DNA of 63,507 nucleotides from CAZADS01 sp964483985. GTDB taxonomy: Bacteria > Pseudomonadota > Alphaproteobacteria > Thalassobaculales > Thalassobaculaceae. The notes under the pieces were generated by a model, which saw nothing but the letters and a program-made list of their open reading frames with translations, was not told the DNA's origin and searched no databases. Shown in pieces: positions 44,457-52,716 of this stretch (position 1 is its first letter; each line of letters begins with the position of its first letter). The translations under genes were made by a program, and so were the position numbers. Location: contig CAZADS010000104.1 of NCBI GenBank assembly GCA_964483985.1, positions 1 through 63,507 of the forward strand. Reading direction: 5' to 3'.

Positions 44457-45265
44457 ACTTAACCGCCACTCCTTGCAAATTTTGCGGAGCTGCTCAGAAG
44501 TTTGTTGCTAGTTTCACTAAACCGCCTAAAGGTGAGACACTTTTTAATATGCTGCCATATTACCGTTCATTATGGCAATGCACCCGATGTTGGCATATCG
44601 TTAACTTACACAATTTCGATTTTAACTTTCACGTCTATGGGGGTAATTACGTCAATAATACTTACGGGGAAACTATAAAATCTAAGTTCAAGCAGATCAT
44701 GGCCTTAGCACCTGAAAAATCTGATAACAGACAAAGAGTTGAGAGAATCAATTTATTCTTCGCCAAGGCTAGCCGACACATGGATCGGTCATGTCTGGAC
44801 GTTGGTAGTGGATTGGGTGTCTTCCCAGCCGTTATGAAGGAATCCGGATGGAAATGTCTATCCGTCGAGCCAGATATCAGAGCCGCTTCGTTGATAGAGG
44901 AATTAGTGGGAGTGACCGCTATTTCGGAAAACTTTACACAGACAGAAAATTTAGGAAAGTTTGATCTCATAAGCTTTAACAAAGTGTTAGAACATGTAAG
45001 AAATCCGGCAGAGATGTTATCCCACGCTATATCGTTCTTAAACTTTAGCGGGGTAATTTACATCGAATTGCCAGACGGCGAATCAGCACTTTCAAATGAA
45101 GGCCCTCAAAGAGAGGAATTTTTTATAGAACATTTCGATGCGTACTCAACCAGTTCCACAAAGCTTTTATTGAAGGCTGCAACATTAACCCCTTTAAAAA
45201 TTGAACGCATCTACGAACCTAGCGGCAAGTATACCCTTTGTGCATTTGCACAACCCAAAAAATAG
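44453..45265 (+). CDS. class I SAM-dependent methyltransferase with N-terminal zinc ribbon
   Basis: This methyltransferase of 270 residues has cysteine pairs at 8/11 and 43/46, which form a probable zinc ribbon as in sugar C- or N-methyltransferases. A Rossmann-type SAM domain follows, with Asp-Val-Gly-Ser-Gly-Leu-Gly at 116-122. The C-terminal third domain of TylCIII-type sugar C-methyltransferases is missing. The frame opens at 44405, but the ATG at 44453 overlaps the upstream stop (ATGA) and starts just before the cysteine motif. It probably methylates an intermediate of the surface sugar. Peptide or small-molecule substrates are not excluded. Confidence 0.82.
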   Translation: MNLTATPCKFCGAAQKFVASFTKPPKGETLFNMLPYYRSLWQCTRCWHIVNLHNFDFNFHVYGGNYVNNTYGETIKSKFKQIMALAPEKSDNRQRVERINLFFAKASRHMDRSCLDVGSGLGVFPAVMKESGWKCLSVEPDIRAASLIEELVGVTAISENFTQTENLGKFDLISFNKVLEHVRNPAEMLSHAISFLNFSGVIYIELPDGESALSNEGPQREEFFIEHFDAYSTSSTKLLLKAATLTPLKIERIYEPSGKYTLCAFAQPKK

Positions 45266-45276
45266 AGGTGATATTC

Positions 45277-45993
45277 GTGACTAATATATTAATGGTACCT
45301 CAACCATTCGATTCAGAAATTTTAGGCCAACCCGTTTATCTGGGGAAATTACAATCTGAGAAAGATATCTCTAATTTAGATAGTTCTATACCCGCCGATG
45401 CGGCATTAGTATCCATTCGGATTCCAGCGGCGTGGGGCAATTTAATGACAGCTTCACGTTTTCGTTTTATAGAGCGTTTGATTACTTTCGAACGACCTTT
45501 ACATCCCCACTGCGATAATTCATTCGCTGAAGGCGTTCGACTTGCAACCAAAACTGATGCAAAAGAATGTGCGGAAATCGCTAGCAAGGCGTTTTTCTTT
45601 GATCGATATCATATTGACCCAGAATTAGAAGATAGTTTCGCAGATACTACTAAACAGGAATGGACGAAAAATAATCTAAACGGCCGAGCCGACGTTGGAT
45701 TCGTTTCCGAAACTCGGGGGAAAATTATGGGATTTAATCTATGTCTAAGAACGGAGAGTTTCGCTTATATTGACTTAATTGCGGTAGCAAAACATGCTCA
45801 GGGCCTAGGACTAGGAAAGGCTTTGATAGAGGCATCCATAGCATATTATACCGGCCTCACACCATTTCTAAGAGCAGGCACACAAGTGACAAACAAGGCT
45901 TCTGTATCAATTTATCGTGCATTAGGTTTTTATAAAATTGAAGAATCTGTAACCTACCATTATACCCAGCAGCAGACTGAGACAGGAGCATGA
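45277..45993 (+). CDS. GNAT-family acetyltransferase (WecD-like)
   Basis: This acetyl-CoA-dependent N-acyltransferase of 238 residues has a C-terminal GNAT fold. Motif A is Ala-Gln-Gly-Leu-Gly-Leu-Gly-Lys-Ala-Leu at about 183-192. After it comes Thr-Asn-Lys-Ala-Ser-Val-Ser-Ile-Tyr-Arg-Ala-Leu-Gly-Phe. The Asp-Arg-Tyr-His-Ile-Asp-Pro stretch and overall layout resemble dTDP-fucosamine acetyltransferases (WecD/RffC). The start is GTG at 45277, with GAGGTG six bases upstream; an ATG at 45238 would overlap the upstream gene. Its stop overlaps the next gene's ATG by four bases. In the cassette it would acetylate the amino group installed by the DegT enzyme. Confidence 0.84.
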   Translation: MTNILMVPQPFDSEILGQPVYLGKLQSEKDISNLDSSIPADAALVSIRIPAAWGNLMTASRFRFIERLITFERPLHPHCDNSFAEGVRLATKTDAKECAEIASKAFFFDRYHIDPELEDSFADTTKQEWTKNNLNGRADVGFVSETRGKIMGFNLCLRTESFAYIDLIAVAKHAQGLGLGKALIEASIAYYTGLTPFLRAGTQVTNKASVSIYRALGFYKIEESVTYHYTQQQTETGA

Positions 45994-46994
45994 AAAAAGC
46001 TCTAAAAGCCGGCGTAATTGGTCTTGGCGTAGGGGAACAACATATTATAGGTTACAAATCAATACCAAACGTCGAAGTAACTGATATCTGTGATCTGGAT
46101 TTAGAAAAATTAAGACTAATTGGCAGCAGGCACGGCGTATCTGGTCTCCACAATGACTATCGTGGGATCACAGAAAACCCAGATATTGATGTCGTAAGCA
46201 TAGCTAGTCACGATAATTTCCACACAGAACAAGCAGTGAGTGCTTTTCAAAACGGCAAGCACGTAATGGTAGAAAAACCTGTAGCTTTGAACCGAACCGA
46301 TGCGGAACGCTTACTTAGAGCCCAGCAGGACAGCGGTAAAATCATAACCTCTAACCTGATCCTGCGTCGTTCACCCCGATTTATAGAGTTGAAAAATTGG
46401 ATCCAAAAAGGGGACTTGGGAAAAATAGTTGCTATTGACGGTGATTATATCCATCAAATTCTTCATAAGCTAACCCAAGGTTGGCGCGGACAGATGGAGT
46501 TTTATTGCGTAACCTACGGAGGAGGAATTCATTTAATTGATCTAATGCGATGGCTTCTAGATCAAGAGGTAACAGAAGTATGCGGGATGGGTAATAAAAT
46601 CCTAACCCATAACTCGAATTATAAATTTGATGACGTAATTGTTAATCTTTTGCGTTTTGAAGAAGGAACTATTGGTAAGACAATGTCAAATTTTGGGCCC
46701 CAAAGAAGTCATATTCACGCTATCTCCGTTTACGGGACGAAAAAAACATTCGTTAACGATATCCCAAACGCTAAGATTTTTAATGGGGATCGCCCTGAAA
46801 ATGAAACAATAATTCACACGCCGTATCCCGCAATAAATAAACATGACTTGTTACCGGATTTTATTGACGCAATTCGAGAGTCTCGAGAATCGTCTGTAAC
46901 ATCAGTGGACGTGTTTAGAGTGATGGACATTTGCTTGGCTTGTTTCGATTCTTTGCAAGCGAAACGTACTGTTCCAGTCAGTTATTTAATTTGA
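45990..46994 (+). CDS. Gfo/Idh/MocA family dehydrogenase (candidate WbpB/WlbA role)
   Basis: This NAD(P)-dependent sugar dehydrogenase of 334 residues has Gly-Leu-Gly-Val-Gly-Glu-Gln-His at 11-18 and Val-Glu-Lys-Pro at 94-97. A substrate domain beginning Gly-Gly-Gly-Ile-His-Leu-Ile-Asp follows. It overlaps the acetyltransferase gene by ATGA and precedes the DegT aminotransferase by 22 bases. A C3-oxidising dehydrogenase next to a DegT aminotransferase and an acetyltransferase is the WbpB-WbpE-WbpD logic for UDP-2,3-diacetamido uronic acids. I propose this role from context only. It is not close by eye to the other Gfo/Idh protein at 9549. Confidence 0.85.
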   Translation: MKKALKAGVIGLGVGEQHIIGYKSIPNVEVTDICDLDLEKLRLIGSRHGVSGLHNDYRGITENPDIDVVSIASHDNFHTEQAVSAFQNGKHVMVEKPVALNRTDAERLLRAQQDSGKIITSNLILRRSPRFIELKNWIQKGDLGKIVAIDGDYIHQILHKLTQGWRGQMEFYCVTYGGGIHLIDLMRWLLDQEVTEVCGMGNKILTHNSNYKFDDVIVNLLRFEEGTIGKTMSNFGPQRSHIHAISVYGTKKTFVNDIPNAKIFNGDRPENETIIHTPYPAINKHDLLPDFIDAIRESRESSVTSVDVFRVMDICLACFDSLQAKRTVPVSYLI

Positions 46995-47016
46995 TTCAGG
47001 CGAAAATTATAACCAG

Positions 47017-48171
47017 ATGTCAAATGCAATGATTCCCTTTGGTCGTCCCCTATTGGACCACACAGAGATTGAAGCGGTTCTAAATGTACTTAAAAGCCCG
47101 ATCCTGGCTCATGGCCCGATATGCCAAAGATTTGAAGAGGCTTTTGCCGAACGAGTCGGCGTCAATCACGCCATTTCCGTAGCGTCGTGTACTGCTGCTT
47201 TACATCTTTCTTTATATGCAAACAACATCGGGGTTGGGGATGAAGTTATTGTACCCGCAATGACCCACGTCGCAACGGCGCATGCCGCGGAATATTGCGG
47301 TGCCAAGCCAATATTTGTCGATGTGGACCCTAACAACGGTAATATCTTACCCGAAGGTATAAGCAATGTTGTTAATGATAGAACCCGCGCATTCATAGTT
47401 GTTCATTATCTCGGGTTACCCTGCGAAATGGATGTTATTTTGGATATGGCAGCGAGGGCTAACGCCTTTATCATTGAGGATGCCGCGTTAGCCGTAGATG
47501 CGACTTACGATGGCAAAAAAGCAGGAACACTCGGAAAAGTGGGATGCTTTTCTTTTTATCCAATAAAACATATGACCTCAATCGAGGGAGGCATGGTCAC
47601 TACCGATGATGAGGAATTAGCCCACTCTATCCGACAACGTAAGACCTTCGGCTATGACAACACTCATGAAGCTCGTGTAAAACCAGGGATTTATGACGTT
47701 AACGTTCTTGGGTTTAACTATCGAATGAATGAAGTTGAAGCCGCTGTTGGTCTCGCACAATTGCCCAAATTGGCAAAAAGGCTAAAAATTCGCCAAAGAA
47801 ATTATCTTGCCTTAAAGGAAACATTATCTGAATTAGACGAAATTACGGTATTCGAACCCTTTCAAGGTAAAGCCCAATCTTCTTGTTATTGTTTGAATGC
47901 TATTCTCCCCAGAAACGGAAGCATAAATAGAGATTTAGTCGCTAGGGAACTCAACGTTCAGAACATCGGTACATCAGTTCATTACCCTAAACCTGTGCCA
48001 TTAATGACCTTCTATAGGGAAAAATATGGCTATAAAAACGGACAATTTCCAGTCTCAGAATGGTTGGCTGAACAAACTATATCCCTACCAATCGCTCCTC
48101 ACGTACCAGATGACTTTGCCACAAGAATTTCTACTGCAATGAAACGAGCTATAAAAAAAGCGAAGTTTTAA
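47017..48171 (+). CDS. DegT/DnrJ/EryC1/StrS family sugar aminotransferase
   Basis: This PLP-dependent aminotransferase acts on keto-sugars, usually nucleotide-activated. Asp155 (Glu-Asp-Ala-Ala-Leu) should bind the pyridine nitrogen, and Lys184 (Ser-Phe-Tyr-Pro-Ile-Lys) should form the Schiff base, followed by Ile-Glu-Gly-Gly. The length of 384 is normal. It is the last clear sugar gene of the plus-strand run, 22 bases after the dehydrogenase that could make its 3-keto substrate. It would use glutamate to make the 3-amino sugar, which the GNAT enzyme could then acetylate. A 4-amino sugar product (PseC-like) is the main alternative; no dehydratase is present to support it. Confidence 0.88.
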   Translation: MSNAMIPFGRPLLDHTEIEAVLNVLKSPILAHGPICQRFEEAFAERVGVNHAISVASCTAALHLSLYANNIGVGDEVIVPAMTHVATAHAAEYCGAKPIFVDVDPNNGNILPEGISNVVNDRTRAFIVVHYLGLPCEMDVILDMAARANAFIIEDAALAVDATYDGKKAGTLGKVGCFSFYPIKHMTSIEGGMVTTDDEELAHSIRQRKTFGYDNTHEARVKPGIYDVNVLGFNYRMNEVEAAVGLAQLPKLAKRLKIRQRNYLALKETLSELDEITVFEPFQGKAQSSCYCLNAILPRNGSINRDLVARELNVQNIGTSVHYPKPVPLMTFYREKYGYKNGQFPVSEWLAEQTISLPIAPHVPDDFATRISTAMKRAIKKAKF

Positions 48172-48191
48172 CTAGATAGAGAGGCTACCTG

Positions 48192-49361
48192 ATGACGCTC
48201 AAGCTTCCATATACGCAAAAGTTGTTGCCTTCAGGTGTCCGGTCACGTTTTGTTAACAACTCTAATGGCTTGGAAATGCATATCCTCGAGGCAGGATTCG
48301 AATCGGCCGGACGCCCTGCTATACTCTTACTCCACGGTTTTCCTGAATTGGCTTACAGCTGGCGAAAAACTATACCTATTTTAGCACGGGCGGGTTTCCA
48401 TGTAATTGCTCCAGACCTTCGGGGCTATGGTCGCACGCTTGGATGGGGGCCTGTTGAATACGATGACGATTTAAAGCATTTCCGATTATTAAATACAGTA
48501 AGAGATGCTATCGGTCTTCTATTTGCTACTGGGCATAAAACCGCAACGGCAGTAGTTGGCCATGATTATGGGTCGTCTGTAGCTGCTTGGTCTACCCTGG
48601 TAAGACCAGATATATTCAAATCATGCATCCTGATGAGTGCACCTTTCGATGGCCCGCCAGAACTCCTCTCTAACAGCGAAAACATTGGGCTAACCGATAA
48701 AGTAGATCCAAATATTCATGATACGATGGCAGCCCTTCCACGACCACGTAAACATTATCATTGGTATTATTCCACGAAACAAGCCAATGAAGATTTAGTA
48801 TCTTGCCGACAAGGAATTCATGACTTTCTTCGAGCTTATTATCATCATAAAAGTGCCGATTGGAAATCAAATAAACCTTACAAGCTGGAAGCTTGGCGGG
48901 CTGATCAACTCGAAAAAATGCCTACTTATTACATCATGGATCTAGCTGCGACTATGCCCGAAACCGTAGCCAAAGAAATGCCCACCCATGAGGAAATTAG
49001 ATCTAATAGATGGCTTCCTGATGAGGAACTATCAGTGTACACAGAAGAATACTCTCGCAACGGCTTCCAAGGGGGCTTGAACTGGTACAGGAGGGGGACT
49101 TCCGGACTGGACTTGGCAGAACTACGAACTTTTTCAGGGCTAACTATTGACGTGCCATCGTGCTTTATTGCCGGTGCTAATGACTGGGGCGTATATCAAC
49201 GGCCAGGAATTGCCGAGAGGATGAACGGTACGATTTGCACCAAGATGGTGGGTTTTCATCTAATATCAGGAGCAGGACATTGGGTACAACAGGAGAAACC
49301 AGACGAAACCTGTGATCTTCTGCTCAAATTTTTAAATGAAATATCGGACAAAAATAATTAA
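48192..49361 (+). CDS. alpha/beta hydrolase (epoxide hydrolase-like)
   Basis: This alpha/beta-fold hydrolase of 389 residues has the oxyanion motif His-Gly-Phe-Pro-Glu near 52-56 and the nucleophile elbow Gly-His-Asp-Tyr-Gly with Asp125. The catalytic histidine is in Gly-Ala-Gly-His-Trp near the C terminus. An aspartate nucleophile with the HGFP motif is the pattern of epoxide hydrolases and haloalkane dehalogenases. GAGAGG upstream of the ATG supports the start. It follows the DegT gene by only 20 bases and precedes a haloacid-dehalogenase-like gene by 17. It may therefore share a transcript with the sugar cassette, although its function looks catabolic. Confidence 0.86.
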   Translation: MTLKLPYTQKLLPSGVRSRFVNNSNGLEMHILEAGFESAGRPAILLLHGFPELAYSWRKTIPILARAGFHVIAPDLRGYGRTLGWGPVEYDDDLKHFRLLNTVRDAIGLLFATGHKTATAVVGHDYGSSVAAWSTLVRPDIFKSCILMSAPFDGPPELLSNSENIGLTDKVDPNIHDTMAALPRPRKHYHWYYSTKQANEDLVSCRQGIHDFLRAYYHHKSADWKSNKPYKLEAWRADQLEKMPTYYIMDLAATMPETVAKEMPTHEEIRSNRWLPDEELSVYTEEYSRNGFQGGLNWYRRGTSGLDLAELRTFSGLTIDVPSCFIAGANDWGVYQRPGIAERMNGTICTKMVGFHLISGAGHWVQQEKPDETCDLLLKFLNEISDKNN

Positions 49362-49378
49362 AATTTGGCAGAGTTCAC

Positions 49379-50110
49379 ATGACTTCAAAGAAAATCGATA
49401 TTTTGAAACGTGAAATCAAGGTGCTGGTCTTTGATCAATACGGCACACTCGTAGACATGCAGGGCGGTCTAACCAAATTAACCACTCCATTTTTAAGAAG
49501 AAAAGGCTGGAAGGGCGACCCTGATCGGTTTGTAACGTGGTGGCGACGCGTGCATTTCGAAGATTCTATGATTGATTCATTGATCGACAGAGGCCACACG
49601 CCTTACAGGCAAATCGGACATCGGGCCGTTAGCCAAGTTCTCCACCGAGCTCAAATAGAACATACACAGTCCGAAGTTCAGTGGCTAGTCTCCCAAATTG
49701 AGACCTTAAAACCTTTTTCTGACGTAATAGAATCGCTAAATCGCTTACGCCCTTATTACAAACTCATCATTCTCTCTAATGGTGATCGAGATATGCTAGA
49801 AACGGCAAAAAAACATATTGGTTTCGAATTCGATCGAACTATTTCTGTTCAAGAAGCGGGAGCTTTTAAACCCGATAAACGGACCTACGCTAAAGCCGAA
49901 CAGCTTATTGGTGGTGTTTATTCACAGATAGAACGATCAAGTATATTGTTTGTAGCCAACCATGCTTTTGACTGTATTGGGGCCAAAGCGCATGGTTTTC
50001 GGACCGTTTTTATAGATCGGAGAAGACGACCTTTTGGACAATCACCATACCAACCAGATTTGATTTTTAATGATTTTAATAGTTTAGCAACCGCGCTGGT
50101 CCCTAATTAA
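49379..50110 (+). CDS. haloacid dehalogenase type II-like HAD hydrolase
   Basis: This HAD-superfamily protein of 243 residues keeps the full set of haloacid-dehalogenase-type motifs. The nucleophile Asp19 is in Phe-Asp-Gln-Tyr-Gly-Thr-Leu, motif II is Leu-Ser-Asn-Gly-Asp, the lysine is in Ala-Phe-Lys-Pro-Asp-Lys-Arg-Thr-Tyr, and motif IV reads Val-Ala-Asn-His-Ala-Phe-Asp. It could cleave carbon-halogen bonds of 2-haloacids or act as a phosphatase. Together with the adjacent epoxide-hydrolase-like gene this looks like a small module for halogenated or oxidised aliphatic compounds. A more divergent paralogue lies at 26464. Confidence 0.83.
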   Translation: MTSKKIDILKREIKVLVFDQYGTLVDMQGGLTKLTTPFLRRKGWKGDPDRFVTWWRRVHFEDSMIDSLIDRGHTPYRQIGHRAVSQVLHRAQIEHTQSEVQWLVSQIETLKPFSDVIESLNRLRPYYKLIILSNGDRDMLETAKKHIGFEFDRTISVQEAGAFKPDKRTYAKAEQLIGGVYSQIERSSILFVANHAFDCIGAKAHGFRTVFIDRRRRPFGQSPYQPDLIFNDFNSLATALVPN

Positions 50111-50355
50111 TTCCCAATATCGACCTAAATCACCCCATTAAAACAACAAAAACCCCGTTTTTAATGAAAGTTAGGTAGAAATAATAAATAAAAACGAAAT
50201 TTTTATGTCGATGCCCAATATCATGATTATTTCCAAGTTAGATAAATGGGAAACCATGCTATTATTTAAACCATCCCAAAAGAAAATAATGTAACACTAA
50301 CATATTCACGCAGAACTTTAATTTCAAAGACATCAGTTTTTAGAAGGACTGGACA

Positions 50356-51351
50356 ATGGCTCGAATTGGTATTGCTTTTTCGGGAGGGCCCACGGCATCC
50401 GATACAGTCAGTTGTATTCAGTTAGCCGAGAGTCTGGGGTATGAATCTGCTTGGGTAACAGAGGGGCACGGCGGTGATCAATTTTCTATACTCTCTAGCG
50501 CTGCCCTAGCAACGAAGACAATCCAACTAGGGACCGCCATCAGTAGTGTTTTTGTAAGATCAGCTCCCACGATCGCTATGGCTGCGGCGACTGTGGATGA
50601 CATATCCAAAGGAAGATTTATCCTTGGCCTAGGCTCCAGTCATAAGGTCCAAGTCATTCCAGAACACGGACTTCCATTCTCCAAGCCAATTACAAGAGTA
50701 AGAGAAACTGTGGATGTAGTACGCCAGCTTTTAGCCAACGGCTCAGTTTCATATTATGGAGAGACTATCACAATCGAACGATTTGACCTTTGGTTTAAGC
50801 CCTATCGCCCTATATTACCTATTTATTTAGCCGGACTATTTCCCAAAATGACATCTGTTTGTGGTGAAATTGCCGATGGTATCATTCTAACTCGTAGCAC
50901 AATTAAATCAGCTAAAGAAATTAGCCAACATTTGGCTGACGGAGCAGCCATAACCAACAGGGATGCATCAACGATCGATATTACTTCGTTGCTGCCAACT
51001 GCAGTGGCCGACAGCCGAGCGGAAGCGATAGAAATGATTCGACCTGGGCTCGCACTCTATATTGGCTTTTTCCCACGGTATAATAAATTAATAGCAACAC
51101 ACGGATTTGAAGAAGAAGCAGCCGAAATTGCAAAAGCGTTTTCTGAAGGAGATATGGGCAGAGCCAAAAGAGCTGTTACCGAATCGATGGTAGAAGCGAC
51201 CAGTGTTGTTGGGACACCTAGGCAATGCCGTGAAAGAATCGAATCTTACCGACAATCTGGTATTTCGCTACCAATAATAAGCCCGTTTGCACGCAGCAAA
51301 CATGCGAAGTCTAAATTTGAAAAAGTCATAAGGGCTTGCGCTGGGGTTTGA
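50356..51351 (+). CDS. LLM-class flavin/F420-type oxidoreductase
   Basis: This luciferase-fold oxidoreductase of 331 residues resembles the 5,10-methylene-tetrahydromethanopterin reductase/F420-dependent group more than the NtaA group. The N terminus reads Ile-Gly-Ile-Ala-Phe-Ser-Gly-Gly, then Glu-Ser-Leu-Gly-Tyr-Glu-Ser-Ala-Trp-Val-Thr-Glu-Gly. The mid region has Gly-Arg-Phe-Ile-Leu-Gly-Leu-Gly-Ser-Ser. In proteobacteria such proteins generally use FMN, so the F420 name should not be taken literally. AGAAGG lies eight bases before the ATG. It is four bases upstream of the CoA-transferase A gene, so the three genes are likely one operon. The 245-base spacer before it is AT-rich and should contain the promoter. 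Confidence 0.86.
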   Translation: MARIGIAFSGGPTASDTVSCIQLAESLGYESAWVTEGHGGDQFSILSSAALATKTIQLGTAISSVFVRSAPTIAMAAATVDDISKGRFILGLGSSHKVQVIPEHGLPFSKPITRVRETVDVVRQLLANGSVSYYGETITIERFDLWFKPYRPILPIYLAGLFPKMTSVCGEIADGIILTRSTIKSAKEISQHLADGAAITNRDASTIDITSLLPTAVADSRAEAIEMIRPGLALYIGFFPRYNKLIATHGFEEEAAEIAKAFSEGDMGRAKRAVTESMVEATSVVGTPRQCRERIESYRQSGISLPIISPFARSKHAKSKFEKVIRACAGV

Positions 51352-51355
51352 TTTA

Positions 51356-52033
51356 ATGCCAATAGACAAAAGAGTTGATACTGCAGCAGAAGCTTTGGGA
51401 ACTGTAAAGGATGGTTCGGTAGTAATGGTTTCTGGCTTTGGCGGAGCAGGGTTTCCCAACATTTTATTGGATGCACTACATACCACCGGATCCAGGGATT
51501 TAACCATAATAGCAAACTCTGCTACACACCCTTATTCACTAACGCATAAACTAATCGAGGCAAGAATGGTCCGGAAAGTAATTGTAACCGCGGCCCGTGG
51601 TAGGGGGCGGGAACTTTCCGTATTTGAAGAACAATGGCGCGAAGGAACAATCCAATTGGAATGTGTTCCGCAAGGGAATTTCTCAGAACGAATTCGAGCC
51701 GGTGGGGCAGGCATTCCCGCTTTCTATTCACCCGTTGGATATGGAACGGATCTAGCAAAAAACAAGGAAACAAGGAACTTTAATGGAAAGCCATGCATTC
51801 TAGAAGAGGCACTTACGGGAGATATAGCGTTAATCCGAGGAGATTTGGCGGACCAATATGGAAATATAAATTTTCGTTTTTCTCAGATGAACTTTGGACC
51901 GGCCATGGCCACGGCGTGCGAAATTACAATTGCGGAAGTGCGTGAGACTGTCGAAGAGCCTTTAAACTATAAAGACATTCAACTTCCCAGTGTCTACGTT
52001 AACGCCGTAGTTGCCGTAGGAACAGAATTATGA
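51356..52033 (+). CDS. 3-oxoacid CoA-transferase family, subunit A
   Basis: This is the alpha subunit of a family I CoA transferase (AtoD/PcaI/ScoA type), which swaps CoA between a carboxylic acid and a CoA thioester. The CoA-binding glycine-rich motif Gly-Phe-Gly-Gly-Ala-Gly-Phe-Pro is at 27-34. The length of 225 fits. It overlaps the B subunit gene by ATGA (52030-52033), which ensures matched synthesis. It follows the LLM oxidoreductase by four bases. The likely role is activation of a carboxylic acid produced by neighbouring catabolic enzymes; 3-oxoadipate, acetoacetate or other acids are possible. Confidence 0.9.
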   Translation: MPIDKRVDTAAEALGTVKDGSVVMVSGFGGAGFPNILLDALHTTGSRDLTIIANSATHPYSLTHKLIEARMVRKVIVTAARGRGRELSVFEEQWREGTIQLECVPQGNFSERIRAGGAGIPAFYSPVGYGTDLAKNKETRNFNGKPCILEEALTGDIALIRGDLADQYGNINFRFSQMNFGPAMATACEITIAEVRETVEEPLNYKDIQLPSVYVNAVVAVGTEL

Positions 52034-52707
52034 ATTCGCTCAACAGAAATCAAATAGCGTGGCGTGCAGCGCAAGATTTACCAGACGGAAGTATTGTAAA
52101 TCTTGGTCTTGGCATGCCCGTACTCGTTTCAAACTACCTTACAAAACCACTTGATGTTTTCTTCCAATCAGAAAACGGGGTCCTTGGCGTTGGGCCAGAA
52201 GCCGAGGATGGGGAGGAAGACCCTAACCTCGTCGATGCCGGCAGTCGACGAATTACCCTACGTTCTGGCGCTAGCATTTTTGATTCTACGAGTTCATTTG
52301 CCATGATAAGAGGTGGACACATTGATGTCACAATACTTGGTGCGTTTGAAGTCTCAGCATCTGGGGATTTGTCAAACTGGAATTCGGGCGTTCCAAATAA
52401 AGGACCTTTGGTCGGTGGGGCAATGGATTTAGCTGTTGGGGCCAAGGCTACATGGACACTTATGCAGCATAATACAAAAAACGGCGCGCCCCGTCTCGTG
52501 GACGCATGCACCTTACCTTTAACAGCGCATAGTTGCGTAAAGCGCATCTATACAGATATTGCCGTCATTTCGATAACCTCCAATGGATTCCATTTAATAG
52601 AATTAATACCAGGGGTAACCAATGAGGAATTACGTTCTCGGACTGGTTCGGATATTACCATAACAGATCGATGCATACCTTTATCTGCACCAAAGATACC
52701 CGATTGA
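52030..52707 (+). CDS. 3-oxoacid CoA-transferase family, subunit B
   Basis: This is the beta subunit with the catalytic glutamate. Glu48 lies in Gln-Ser-Glu-Asn-Gly-Val-Leu-Gly, the family I signature, and Gly-Leu-Gly-Met-Pro-Val-Leu-Val lies at 26-33. The length of 225 is typical. The ATG overlaps the A-subunit stop. Catalysis passes through a glutamyl-CoA thioester on this residue. It ends nine bases from the convergent aminotransferase stop. Confidence 0.9.
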   Translation: MNSLNRNQIAWRAAQDLPDGSIVNLGLGMPVLVSNYLTKPLDVFFQSENGVLGVGPEAEDGEEDPNLVDAGSRRITLRSGASIFDSTSSFAMIRGGHIDVTILGAFEVSASGDLSNWNSGVPNKGPLVGGAMDLAVGAKATWTLMQHNTKNGAPRLVDACTLPLTAHSCVKRIYTDIAVISITSNGFHLIELIPGVTNEELRSRTGSDITITDRCIPLSAPKIPD

Positions 52708-52716
52708 AGTCAAAAC

